From Palleniella muris (lineage in GTDB: Bacteria > Bacteroidota > Bacteroidia > Bacteroidales > Bacteroidaceae), in NCBI RefSeq assembly GCF_004792655.1, contig NZ_SRZC01000012.1, positions 43,839 through 107,838 on the forward strand: DNA of 64,000 nucleotides, written 5' to 3'. The translations under genes were made by a program, and so were the position numbers. The notes below the pieces were generated by a model. It did not search any database, was not told the DNA's origin, and was given only the letters and a program-made list of their open reading frames with translations. Numbering within the stretch: the stretch's first letter is position 1; each line of letters begins with the position of its first letter. This document shows, one piece after another, positions 8,343-16,425 of this stretch.

Positions 8343-8837
8343 TTAACATTCATTACCCTGTGAATTCATCCTTTTCAACTCCTCCTTTATGCGGAAAAGC
8401 CTTACCGACACATTCTTGGCTGTGATACCCACGACATCGCCAATCTCTTCGTAGCTCATGTTTTCAAGCCAAAGGAGGATTATGGCACGGTCAAACGGAC
8501 CGAGCTTGGCGATTCTCTTGCGCAGCATTTCCATCTGCCGGGCGTTGCTGTCAGTGTCATCGAAAGGGCTTACACCACTAAGCACACCCTCCACGGCGCG
8601 CTTCCGCTTTTTCTTCTTGTCGAGGGTGATGCAGACATTCAGGCTGACACGGTAGACCCAAGTCTTGATGTTGCTTCTCCCTTCGAAGCGCGAATAGCCC
8701 TGCCAGAGATTGACGAGAATCTCCTGAAAGAGGTCGTCCACCTCGTCGCTGTCTTTGGAGAACATATAGCAGACGGTGTAGATGGTGCTTTTGTTCGCCC
8801 TGACCATCTGCATGAACTCTTTTTCGTTCTGTTTCAT
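8343..8837 (-). CDS. RNA polymerase ECF sigma factor
   Basis: 164 residues from the ATG at 8837; a longer TTG start at 8867 is less likely. Region 2 has DEVDDLFQEILVNLW (core binding and -10 recognition) and NIKTWVYRVSLN. Region 4 has an HTH, MSYEEIGDVVGITAKNVSVRLFR, for -35 recognition. The linker contains a Lys/Arg-rich segment (DKKKKRKR). No region 3, as expected for group 4 sigma factors. The downstream membrane protein probably modulates it. The targets are unknown. Confidence 0.92.
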   Translation of the reverse strand: MKQNEKEFMQMVRANKSTIYTVCYMFSKDSDEVDDLFQEILVNLWQGYSRFEGRSNIKTWVYRVSLNVCITLDKKKKRKRAVEGVLSGVSPFDDTDSNARQMEMLRKRIAKLGPFDRAIILLWLENMSYEEIGDVVGITAKNVSVRLFRIKEELKRMNSQGNEC

Positions 8838-9025
8838 TTTTCTGTTGTTTTTTTGTTCAGCTTTCAATCGTTAGTATTCGTTTCAGGCGAAAAACTACAC
8901 GATAAGGTGATTTTTTTTACGAACAAAGAGACAATGCCTGTTTTGGCAAAGTCTCTTTGTTGGCATAAAAGAATATTGATGCCCGCTAAAAAACAAAGAT
9001 AGGCAGTGAAGCTCTTATATATTAT

Positions 9026-9147
9026 ATCTTATGAGTTTTTTCCTTCAAGAGAGACTTGTCTTGAGAACCGCTAACGCGGTTCTCTGCACAGAAGCATCCT
9101 GATAGTCATGTACACAATCAGAGAAGCATTGTGTTTTGCCGGACACC
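9026..9147. repeat. Dispersed repeat, copy A (with palindromic hairpin)
   Basis: Holds a perfect 9-bp hairpin, GAGAACCGC / GCGGTTCTC (9063-9071 with 9076-9084). Most of the segment matches, inverted, the sequence at 39413-39520; the terminal CCGGACACCA (9138-9147) is in the same orientation as at 39546. The rest of the 8838-9163 gap shows no gene. Confidence 0.7.
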
Positions 9148-9163
9148 AGGAATAAAAGAAAGG

Positions 9164-9865
9164 TTATCTCCACAAAATGTCCATATACTCTTCGTAGGAG
9201 ATGTGCCGTCCGCCCATGGATTTCAGGTGCGGTGTCTCAAACTGGCAGTCTATCAGTTTGCCGCCATGCTCCTTTAGATGCTCCGCCAAGTGAACCAGTG
9301 CTATCTTCGATGCACTCGGCACAAGGGAGAACATGCTCTCGCCAAAGAATCCGCCGTTAAGGTAAACGCCATACAGCCCGCCTGCAAGTTTGCCGTCCAT
9401 GTCCCACACTTCCACACTGTGCGTGACACCCTGCTCATGCAATTTCGTGTATGCCTCAACCATTTGTGGTCCCAACCAGGCTCCCTCCTCATCTATACGG
9501 AGCTGCGAACAATGCTCGATGACCTCGCGGAAACACTTGTCCATTGTGACAGTGTACTTGCCCTTGTTCAGCAATGTGCGCATGGAGTGCGAGACATGAA
9601 TCTCCTCCGGAAAGATGACAAACCTGTCCATAGGGCAGTACCAATGCAGTTCGTTGAGACGGAATGCCGCCCATGGGAATATTCCTTGTGAATAAGCCTC
9701 GACAAGACGCTCTGGGCTGAGGTCACTGCCCACAGCGAACAATCCGTCCGGAAGTCTGTCCTTCATAGGAACGGACAATGGGTCCGGGAAGGATTTGTCG
9801 TCATCATCCAGCAGAAAGACTATCTTTCCCTGCACTTCTACATAATAGTATTCTGTCGCCGCCAT
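9164..9865 (-). CDS. aat: Leucyl/phenylalanyl-tRNA-protein transferase
   Basis: Transfers Leu or Phe from aminoacyl-tRNA to the N-terminal Lys or Arg of proteins, creating a destabilising residue recognised by ClpS. 233 residues is the normal length. Recognisable segments are the DGLFAVGSDLSPERLVEAY start, GIFPW, WYCPMDR, the GGLYGVYLNGGFFGESMFS core, and LIDCQFETPHLKSMGG near the end. The start lies 8 nt after clpA, in a clpS-clpA-aat operon. The three products act in order in the bacterial N-degron pathway in the cytoplasm. Confidence 0.97.
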   Translation of the reverse strand: MAATEYYYVEVQGKIVFLLDDDDKSFPDPLSVPMKDRLPDGLFAVGSDLSPERLVEAYSQGIFPWAAFRLNELHWYCPMDRFVIFPEEIHVSHSMRTLLNKGKYTVTMDKCFREVIEHCSQLRIDEEGAWLGPQMVEAYTKLHEQGVTHSVEVWDMDGKLAGGLYGVYLNGGFFGESMFSLVPSASKIALVHLAEHLKEHGGKLIDCQFETPHLKSMGGRHISYEEYMDILWR

Positions 9866-9873
9866 GTCAGGAA

Positions 9874-12099
9874 TTACGCTTTTATTTTAAGATTTGAGTC
9901 TTCGACAATGACCTCCACGACATTGCCATTCATGGTTTCTCCCCTCAGAATGCTGCGCATGAGCAACGGTTTCAGCATCGAAGTGATGACGCGGTCTATC
10001 TCCCTGCCGCCATATTCTGCCGAGAATCCTTTTTCAAGCAACAGCTGTTTCGCTTCGTCGGACAATCGCAGAGTGATGTTTTTCGCCTTCAGTTTGTCGG
10101 ACAAGTGCTGCAGCTTCTTTTCAAGGATGCGCTCCGCCATACTTCTGTCCATGTCGTTGAAGACGGTTATTGCTGTCAGACGGTTGAGGAATTCAGGCTT
10201 GAAAGTCCTCTTCACGCTCTTCATCATCACGCTGCCGGCGGTGGATGTGTTGGCAAAACCTATCGACTGCTTGGCAAACTGCGCACCGGCATTGGTGGTC
10301 ATGATGATTACGGCGTGTCGGAAATCTGCTTTCTGACCTTTGTTGTTGGTAAGCATGGCGTAGTCCATGACCTGCAGGAGTATGTTGTAAATGTTCTGAT
10401 GAGCCTTCTCCAGCTCGTCAAGGAGCAGGACACAGTGGGGAGTCTTGCGTATGGCGTCTGTCAGCAGACCGCCGTCATCGTAGCCGACATATCCTGCAGG
10501 CGAACCGATTAGTTTGGCGACAGTATGCTTTTCGGCATACTCACTCATGTCAAAGCGGATAAGCGGCACACCCAATTCTGCTGCAAGAACCTTGGCAACC
10601 TCTGTTTTTCCGACACCGGTAGGTCCGACAAAGAGCAGGCTTCCCATTGGTTTGTTGTCGTCAATCAGTCCCGTGCCTGCCATCTGCACCGCCTCGGAAA
10701 CCTCCCGGACAGCCTTGTCCTGACCGAATATCTGCGCCTTGATTCTCTTATCCAAATCGACAAGGCGTTGCAAATCGTCCTTGTCCTCGGCAAGTATGTC
10801 CACCTTGCATATCTTTGCCAGCACCTCCGCAACAAGCTTTTTGTCAACGGTTTGGACAGCATCCTGCGTAGGATGCAGCTTTCTCCATGCGCCGGCTTCG
10901 TCCAAAAGGTCGACAGCTTTGTCAGGAAGATAGCGTCCTGTGATGAACTTTGCAGACGCCGTGACGGCATACTTTATAGCCTCGTCTGTGAACGCCACAT
11001 GGTGGAAATCCTCGTATCTGCCCTTTATGCCGTTAAGGATTTCCACGCAATCGTCAATGGACGGCTCAAGGATTGGCACCATTTCAAACCTTCGACTGAA
11101 AGCCTTGTCACGGATAAAGTTCTTGTTGTATTCCTCGTAAGTCGTCGCACCGATGACACGCACAGTGCCGTCGGCAAGATAAGGTTTCATGATGTTCCCC
11201 GCGTCCAGCGAACCTTGGTCCATCCTTCCGGCACCGATGATGTTGTGAATCTCGTCAATGTACAGTATGGCATTGCCGGTTTCCTCAACACCGTCAAGCA
11301 CACTCTTCAAACGTTTCTCGAACTCTCCACGATAGCTTGTGCCGGCAATGAGCGCGCCTAAGTCAAGGGCGTAAACCCTGCTGCCGGCTATGCATTCCGG
11401 CACTTCCTCGTTTTCTATCATTGCAGCAAGACCATAGGCGATTGCCGTCTTGCCTACTCCGGGTTCGCCCACATGCAGAGGGTTGTTCTTATCCTTACGG
11501 CTGAGAATCTGGACAGTGCGCTCCAGTTCTTCCTTGCGCCCCACCAAAGGATTGTAACAATCAACGTTGTCATTCAGGCAAGTGACATATTTCTCCCATT
11601 CGCCTTTCTTTTCCGGTGTGTCTGCTCCTTCTTCATGCTTTTCCTCTATGCCCTCTGACTCGTATTCCGTCACAAGGTGCGACATGAAAAGCCCTTTGTT
11701 GCCGCCATGAATCTGTGCAAGAATCTTGCTGCAATAAGAGTCTTCTTGCATCATCATCACTTGAATGACATGCGTAACATCAAGAAGCCTTCCGTAAGCA
11801 CCTTCAAGAGCCACGAAGGCGGCATTCACCACTTTGCCAAGGTGCTGCGAAGGAGCAACCTGACAGTCCATATCGTCAGGAACAACCGGCAAATATTTCT
11901 CCAGATATTCTTGCAGACTATCCTGTGCCCTTTTGCATTCTTCACTGTCAGGGCATGCCTTTTGGAACTGTTCCTGCTGCGCAACAGCCCACAGCAGATG
12001 CTCTGGAGTAAGGAATTCATGGCGTGATTCCTGCGCAAAAGCTTCTGCTTCGCTCAGGGCTTCCTGAAGCAGTTCTGTGGAATTTTCTATGATTAGCAT
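9874..12099 (-). CDS. clpA: ATP-dependent Clp protease ATP-binding subunit ClpA
   Basis: AAA+ unfoldase that feeds substrates to ClpP. 741 residues. The N-domain (about 1-140) is where ClpS docks. D1 has Walker A GEPGVGKT (211-218) and Walker B around 279-284. D2 has Walker A GPTGVGKT (492-499) and LLLDELE (558-564). The ClpP-binding loop IGF is at 613-615, so it can pair with ClpP, which is not in this window. The ClpB/ClpC middle coiled coil is absent, separating it from those paralogues. It starts 3 nt after clpS. Confidence 0.97.
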   Translation of the reverse strand: MLIIENSTELLQEALSEAEAFAQESRHEFLTPEHLLWAVAQQEQFQKACPDSEECKRAQDSLQEYLEKYLPVVPDDMDCQVAPSQHLGKVVNAAFVALEGAYGRLLDVTHVIQVMMMQEDSYCSKILAQIHGGNKGLFMSHLVTEYESEGIEEKHEEGADTPEKKGEWEKYVTCLNDNVDCYNPLVGRKEELERTVQILSRKDKNNPLHVGEPGVGKTAIAYGLAAMIENEEVPECIAGSRVYALDLGALIAGTSYRGEFEKRLKSVLDGVEETGNAILYIDEIHNIIGAGRMDQGSLDAGNIMKPYLADGTVRVIGATTYEEYNKNFIRDKAFSRRFEMVPILEPSIDDCVEILNGIKGRYEDFHHVAFTDEAIKYAVTASAKFITGRYLPDKAVDLLDEAGAWRKLHPTQDAVQTVDKKLVAEVLAKICKVDILAEDKDDLQRLVDLDKRIKAQIFGQDKAVREVSEAVQMAGTGLIDDNKPMGSLLFVGPTGVGKTEVAKVLAAELGVPLIRFDMSEYAEKHTVAKLIGSPAGYVGYDDGGLLTDAIRKTPHCVLLLDELEKAHQNIYNILLQVMDYAMLTNNKGQKADFRHAVIIMTTNAGAQFAKQSIGFANTSTAGSVMMKSVKRTFKPEFLNRLTAITVFNDMDRSMAERILEKKLQHLSDKLKAKNITLRLSDEAKQLLLEKGFSAEYGGREIDRVITSMLKPLLMRSILRGETMNGNVVEVIVEDSNLKIKA

Positions 12100-12102
12100 C
12101 TT

Positions 12103-12417
12103 CTATCCTTTATGAGGTTGTACCTTAACGCGCAGCGGAAAACCCTCCGCCTGCGCCATTTGCATGGCCTTATGCTGCTTTGACTCTGCAATGTCAAGAG
12201 TGTATGTGCCGACAACGCTCTGTCCTTTCTTATGTATGGCAAGCATTATCCGCTCCGCAGCAGGCTGGTTGTGGAAGAAAACCGTCCGCAACACTTCCAC
12301 GACAAAATCCATTGTCGTGAAGTCGTCGTTAAGCATCACGACATCATACATATCCGGTTCCTCATCCTTCACTCTTGTCTTTGAGCCTGTCCCCTCCTGT
12401 TCTTTATACTGTGGCAT
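12103..12417 (-). CDS. clpS: ATP-dependent Clp protease adaptor ClpS
   Basis: 104-residue N-recognin adaptor that binds N-terminal Leu, Phe, Tyr or Trp and hands the protein to ClpA. Conserved ClpS segments are VVMLNDDFTTMDFVVEVL (ligand pocket and ClpA-binding surface) and a core with MLAIHKKGQSVVGTYTLDIAE. The flexible N-terminal extension (first about 22 residues) is as expected. It is first in the operon with clpA and aat. A TAATTTTG box on the minus strand (12454-12461) lies about 37 nt upstream. Confidence 0.97.
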   Translation of the reverse strand: MPQYKEQEGTGSKTRVKDEEPDMYDVVMLNDDFTTMDFVVEVLRTVFFHNQPAAERIMLAIHKKGQSVVGTYTLDIAESKQHKAMQMAQAEGFPLRVKVQPHKG

Positions 12418-12453
12418 ATCACTTTCGTTTTATCGATTATAAACTATCAGGTG

Positions 12454-12461
12454 CAAAATTA
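12454..12461 (-). promoter_or_regulatory. -7 box of the clpS-clpA-aat operon
   Basis: The minus strand reads TAATTTTG, fitting TAnnTTTG, 37 nt upstream of clpS. No clear -33 element. Confidence 0.5.
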
Positions 12462-12526
12462 TAAATTTTTTTTGTAAAATCCTCCTTTTTTATGGCGAAA
12501 AGCAAACATATTCCCATATAAAACGA

Positions 12527-12564
12527 AAGAGTCCTCACCGTACAAATGTACTGCAAGGACTCTT
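12527..12564 (-). terminator. Probable original terminator of the tRNA-Leu gene
   Basis: AAGAGTCCT (12527-12535) pairs with AGGACTCTT (12556-12564), with an inner GTAC/GTAC pairing. It lies just beyond the attL copy of the tRNA 3' end, so before insertion of the element it would have followed the tRNA-Leu gene directly. Confidence 0.7.
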
Positions 12565-12568
12565 CTTT

Positions 12569-12582
12569 GTGCGCCTGATAGG
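12569..12582. other. attL, 14-bp direct repeat of tRNA-Leu 3' end
   Basis: GTGCGCCTGATAGG, identical to 18933-18946 in the tRNA acceptor/T-arm end. Confidence 0.85.
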
Positions 12583-12711
12583 CACACAATATATGAAAAC
12601 GTATAAAATCGGGTAAAATACGCACACGGTTATAAGATACTGATATTTAATGCTTTGTTTTTATATTTTGTTTTTGCTCGTTTTCTTGAAATAACGTTTG
12701 TTTTTAATTAG

Positions 12712-12744
12712 GTCACCAAAAAGTCACCAAAAAGTCACCAAAAT
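12712..12744. repeat. Three tandem GTCACCAAAAA repeats (left arm sites)
   Basis: Copies of 11 bp begin at 12712, 12723 and 12734. The same unit occurs twice at 18857-18878 near the other end. Likely arm-type binding sites for the integrase. Confidence 0.75.
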
Positions 12745-12745
12745 T

Positions 12746-12777
12746 TTTGTTTCGGTCACATTTTTTTGATACCTTTG
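12746..12777 (+). promoter_or_regulatory. Integrase promoter
   Basis: TTTG at 12746-12749, 20 nt, then TACCTTTG at 12770-12777; the start codon is 29 nt downstream. The promoter abuts the arm repeats, so the integrase could repress its own gene. Confidence 0.8.
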
Positions 12778-12806
12778 CAAATAGATAAAACATTAAATAT
12801 TCAAAT

Positions 12807-14294
12807 ATGAAAATAACGAAAAGGTTACAGGCAAAAGCAGATGCCGAGGGCAGAAAACAAATTTATCTTTCCGCGTACACAAAAGTTGATGGCAAGTCGT
12901 TCCACCTAACCGCTAAAAGTGAGGTTTACACGTTGCCGGTGTTTTTTGACAATGATAAGGGTATAGACCTAAGCAAGAAACGTATCATAGCCCCCGATGT
13001 ACGCAAGTATCACACCGAGCAGCTGGAAAAACTCAATGGAATAATAACAGCGATAAGCAAAGCTGAAACAGAGGTCGGCAATGATAAATCTGTTATGGTT
13101 GGTGATTGGCTGAAAAATGTTGTGGATAAACACCTGCATCCCGAAAACTACCTGACAAAGGAGCAAAAAGAAAAGAATAAGACTTTTTACGAGCTTGCCG
13201 AGGACTATTTGGTAAAGAAACAATTCAGCTATGACCATACCAAGGGCTTCCGCGTGCTGGTGCGTGCCGTGGCAAGGTATGAGTATTTTATCCGCGAGAC
13301 AGACAAAAAACGCAAGGACTTTTCTTTCAATGTGCATACCGTGACACGTGACGATATAGAAGATTTTCGCGACTATTTGCGAGCAGAGAAAGATTTGGCC
13401 GAGGAATATCCAAAAATATTTGAGAATATTCTGAAAAACTATCCGGCAAACATAAAGGCCGGTTATGGTCTGATAGAGGGCAGGGGTGAAAACGCTACAA
13501 TAAAGCTGATGAAGAAACTAAAAGCGTTTTTTCATTGGCTGGTGGAGACTGAACGCACTAAAAACAGACCGTTTGAGGGTATAAAGATAGGCTGTGAGAA
13601 ATACGGCACGCCGTTTTATATAACGCTGGAGGAACGCAATATAATTGCCTCAACGCCGATGCCTACAAAACATTTGGAACATCAGAGGGATATTTTTATT
13701 TTTCATTGCTTTGTGGGGTGTCGTGTTGGTGACCTTGTAAAACTTACGGCAAGCAATATCCACGATGATGTACTGACTTACGCGCCGCACAAAACAAAGG
13801 ATGAGGGTGAGCAAAGCAAAGTGGCAAAGATACCTTTGTCGGACACAGCAAAAAGCCTTATAGCAAAATACAACGGCGTTGACAAGAAAGGACGGCTTTT
13901 TCCTTTCATTAGTCCCCAAAAGTACAACGATGCAATAAAGGAGATATTCACACTTGCCGGCATAACAAGAAAAGTTATCGTGCGCAATGCTCTCACAGGT
14001 GAGAATGAAAACCGCCCAATAAACGAGGTGGCAAGTTCCCATCTTGCCAGGCGTACATTTGTGGGGAACGCTTATAAACAGGTGGCAGACCCTAATATTA
14101 TCGGCGAGATGTCGGGACACGTTGAGGGGAGCAGGGCATTTTCTCGATATAGGAACATTGAGACGGAAACACTGAAAGATGTAATTTCTAAGATAGACAA
14201 GCCAACGGCAACAAAGGGCGATACTGATAAGCGCGAGAAGTTGCTGGCGGCTGGTTTTACGGAGGAACAGGTAAACATGATAATGGCAATATAA
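12807..14294 (+). CDS. int: Tyrosine recombinase / integrase of the tRNA-Leu element
   Basis: 495 residues, somewhat longer than the usual 400. The N-terminal arm-binding region (1-60) has a KITKRLQAKADAEGRKQIYL start. A SAM-like core-binding domain covers about 125-250. The catalytic domain carries R306 (GCRVGD), H412-x-x-R415, H438 and Y448 (SRYRNIE), the complete R-H-R-H-Y set. It is therefore probably active. It integrates the element at the 3' end of the adjacent tRNA-Leu gene. Extra length lies between 190 and 230 (KDLAEEYPKIFENILKNY). Confidence 0.95.
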   Translation: MKITKRLQAKADAEGRKQIYLSAYTKVDGKSFHLTAKSEVYTLPVFFDNDKGIDLSKKRIIAPDVRKYHTEQLEKLNGIITAISKAETEVGNDKSVMVGDWLKNVVDKHLHPENYLTKEQKEKNKTFYELAEDYLVKKQFSYDHTKGFRVLVRAVARYEYFIRETDKKRKDFSFNVHTVTRDDIEDFRDYLRAEKDLAEEYPKIFENILKNYPANIKAGYGLIEGRGENATIKLMKKLKAFFHWLVETERTKNRPFEGIKIGCEKYGTPFYITLEERNIIASTPMPTKHLEHQRDIFIFHCFVGCRVGDLVKLTASNIHDDVLTYAPHKTKDEGEQSKVAKIPLSDTAKSLIAKYNGVDKKGRLFPFISPQKYNDAIKEIFTLAGITRKVIVRNALTGENENRPINEVASSHLARRTFVGNAYKQVADPNIIGEMSGHVEGSRAFSRYRNIETETLKDVISKIDKPTATKGDTDKREKLLAAGFTEEQVNMIMAI

Positions 14295-14344
14295 TTTGAA
14301 ATCACAAATTGTGATATTAAGAAGAAACCATAAAAACAAAATAA

Positions 14345-15169
14345 ATGGACGGTTTAACGAAATATATAACTTTGCTTTCTGATATAAGTAATATAGTCGG
14401 GGAGCTAAAGCTGCAAATACCTTTTCCGTGTATAGCTTTTTCTATGCTCATAGATAGTTTAGATGAAAAAATAGGAAAAATTCAGTCGGTGGAAACAAGA
14501 ACGGAACTTGATGAATGTTTGGCACAATTGCCGGTGGCTTCACTGCAAGCAAGGCTTGACGGGTTTTCGTGGCGTGATTTTGTGAGCATTGAGAAACAAA
14601 ATTTGGATAATTTATACCCGGCGATTGAGGAAAGAATAAAAGAATATATCCATAAAGGGGAAGTTCAGGAGGATGCTACTATTAGAAACACATTATTCAG
14701 AATTTTCATTGCTGTCAAAGGTGACATTCCTAAGGCTATTAATTTTTTGGCTATGACAGCACAGAAGTACTGTTATTCTTTCAGCGAGGGGACGGTTTTG
14801 TTTTCTTTGCTTTCGGGGTATGGTGCAATGTTTGAGGAACAAGAGGGAACAGCCTTACCAGCTGAAAATGCAGTCGTTGTTCAACAGGGACAAAGACAGC
14901 AACGCAAGTCTGATTGTAGTGCGTGGAATATTACAGATGAGCAAATAACGGAAATAAGAAATATTATCGAAAATGGTAACAAAAACAAAATGTCCAGGAT
15001 TGCTACATTGAGGCTGATTCTCGCTTATTTCAAAAATGGAAATATAAATATTCCTAACTTTAATACATTTTCTAATGTTTTCGAATTCTCAAACAGAAGC
15101 GACTACAATAAAGAGGTAAAATCATTAAATGAAGAACCTCTGCAAATAGACAAGACATTTTCACGGTAA
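14345..15169 (+). CDS. Hypothetical protein of the integrative element
   Basis: 274 residues, unrecognised. The N-terminal about 160 residues are mainly helical. A Gln/Arg-rich linker follows (VVQQGQRQQRKSD, about 178-190), then a C-terminal about 85-residue helical part with ITEIRNIIENGNKNK and NFNTFSNVFEFSNRSDYNKEV, whose order suggests a small DNA-binding-like domain. It lies 50 nt after the integrase in the same direction and ends before a terminator, so it probably belongs to the integrase transcript. Low GC like the rest of the element. Confidence 0.75.
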   Translation: MDGLTKYITLLSDISNIVGELKLQIPFPCIAFSMLIDSLDEKIGKIQSVETRTELDECLAQLPVASLQARLDGFSWRDFVSIEKQNLDNLYPAIEERIKEYIHKGEVQEDATIRNTLFRIFIAVKGDIPKAINFLAMTAQKYCYSFSEGTVLFSLLSGYGAMFEEQEGTALPAENAVVVQQGQRQQRKSDCSAWNITDEQITEIRNIIENGNKNKMSRIATLRLILAYFKNGNINIPNFNTFSNVFEFSNRSDYNKEVKSLNEEPLQIDKTFSR

Positions 15170-15184
15170 ATAATTCGCTTAAAT

Positions 15185-15225
15185 AACGGCATTTACGGCG
15201 CAACCGTAAATACCGTTTTTATTTT
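15185..15225 (+). terminator. Terminator after the integrase transcript
   Basis: ACGGCATTTACGG (15185-15197) pairs with CCGTAAATACCGT (15203-15215), with one mismatched position, followed by a T-rich run. A TACTTTTG box (15250-15257) starts the next transcript. Confidence 0.75.
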
Positions 15226-15355
15226 CTTGCATTCCCTTTATTTTCTTTATACTTTTGCACTCAGACGAGTGGAAGCCGCCACCCGTTGAGGTTCTTTCTT
15301 TCTCACCGGCGGCAAGGTGGGGAGGAGAGAGCTGAAGACCATAAATTATATTTAA

Positions 15356-15637
15356 ATGTATAATATTCAAAATTTAATTAATTCGGGAATTGATAATTTG
15401 CAGGTTGTGGTATCGGTTACAGACCTTAAAGAGTTCGCTTTATCGCTTATAGATGAGGCAAAGAACATTGTACCGGAAAAGGAAGATAAGGAGCTTACAG
15501 CCATGGAAACTGCAAAAATACTCGGTGTATCAACTAATACACTATGGAGGTGGGAACGTGACGGCTACCTCATTCCTAAGCGCGTGGGAAAACGCCCCGT
15601 GTATTTTCAATCGCAAATAGATTCATTGAAAAAGTAA
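15356..15637 (+). CDS. Helix-turn-helix protein, excisionase-like
   Basis: 93 residues. The C-terminal half is a MerR/excisionase-type winged helix (TAMETAKILGVSTNTLWRWE, then KRVGKRPVYF), the HTH_17 pattern common in Bacteroidetes mobile elements. The N-terminal half is an acidic helix. In this context it is likely the recombination directionality factor or a regulator of the replication genes that follow 13 nt later. The start at 15356 is about 100 nt after a TACTTTTG box. Confidence 0.85.
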   Translation: MYNIQNLINSGIDNLQVVVSVTDLKEFALSLIDEAKNIVPEKEDKELTAMETAKILGVSTNTLWRWERDGYLIPKRVGKRPVYFQSQIDSLKK

Positions 15638-15650
15638 GGAGGGCGGCAAT

Positions 15651-15833
15651 ATGGAAAACAGAAAGAAAAGACACGCGGAAATGATAGGACGCTGCTTTGT
15701 CAATCTTTGCCTTATGGTCAAAGATGGCGATTCGTTTGAAAAAATAGGAAATCATGTTAGAGAGCTGGCGGGTATTGTGAAGTCCGCCGATATGCTGGAG
15801 GAAGAAGAAAGGAGGGAAAGCAATGGAGAATAG
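15651..15833 (+). CDS. Small hypothetical protein (60 residues)
   Basis: Short, mixed-charge, helical protein with a very acidic C-terminal end (MLEEEERRESNGE). A purine-rich GGAGGG lies just upstream of the ATG. It overlaps the next gene by 11 nt, so it is in the replication operon. No family recognised. Confidence 0.7.
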   Translation: MENRKKRHAEMIGRCFVNLCLMVKDGDSFEKIGNHVRELAGIVKSADMLEEEERRESNGE

Positions 15834-16425
15834 ACCGTATTTTTCTTTCTACCGGAGCTTTAAGGACACTTTAAATATGTTGCCGGTATCTGATAGACTG
15901 GAGGTTTACGAGGCCATTTGCGACTATGCCCTCGATAGAATAGAACCAACATTCACCACGCCGATGGCAAATATCCTATGGGTGCAGCTAAAAGCGACCA
16001 TTGATTCGCAATGGACAAAATTCCTTAATGGGACTAAGGGTGGTTGTCCGAAAGGGACAAAGAAGCCTACAATGAACGGCAACCAAAATGCGAGAAAATC
16101 AGAAAACAAAACCGAAACGAAACCAAATCAAAACCGAGACAAAACCAATAGTATAGTAATGTATAGTAAAGTAAAGGATAAGGATAATATTATGGCGGCT
16201 ACCGCCGACAAAGAAAATAATAAATTCTTTGTTGCATTGAGAGAGAAATTCCCAACGCTTGCTAAGTTCCGTTCACCACTAACAGAAGAGGAATATGGTA
16301 AGCTGGTCGCGGACTATGGAGAGCAGAAAGTACATGAGAAAATGCTCGCACTTGATAATGTGGTTGGAGCAGAGAAAAAATATAAATCAGTTAATAGAAC
16401 ATTGCGTATATGGTTGAAAAAGTAG
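15823..16425 (+). CDS. DUF6291-type phage/plasmid replication protein
   Basis: 200 residues. The N-terminal about 75 residues (FYRSFKDTLNMLPVSDRLEVYEAICDYALD) match the DUF6291 pattern found next to replicative helicases in phages and mobile elements. A low-complexity Lys/Asn/Gln/Thr linker follows (about 85-110). The C-terminal about 75 residues (FFVALREKFPTLAKFRSPLTEEEYGKL) resemble the helicase-loader-like tail of such proteins. It overlaps the helicase gene by 16 nt. It likely binds the element origin and loads the helicase; that role is inferred. Confidence 0.8.
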   Translation: MENRPYFSFYRSFKDTLNMLPVSDRLEVYEAICDYALDRIEPTFTTPMANILWVQLKATIDSQWTKFLNGTKGGCPKGTKKPTMNGNQNARKSENKTETKPNQNRDKTNSIVMYSKVKDKDNIMAATADKENNKFFVALREKFPTLAKFRSPLTEEEYGKLVADYGEQKVHEKMLALDNVVGAEKKYKSVNRTLRIWLKK

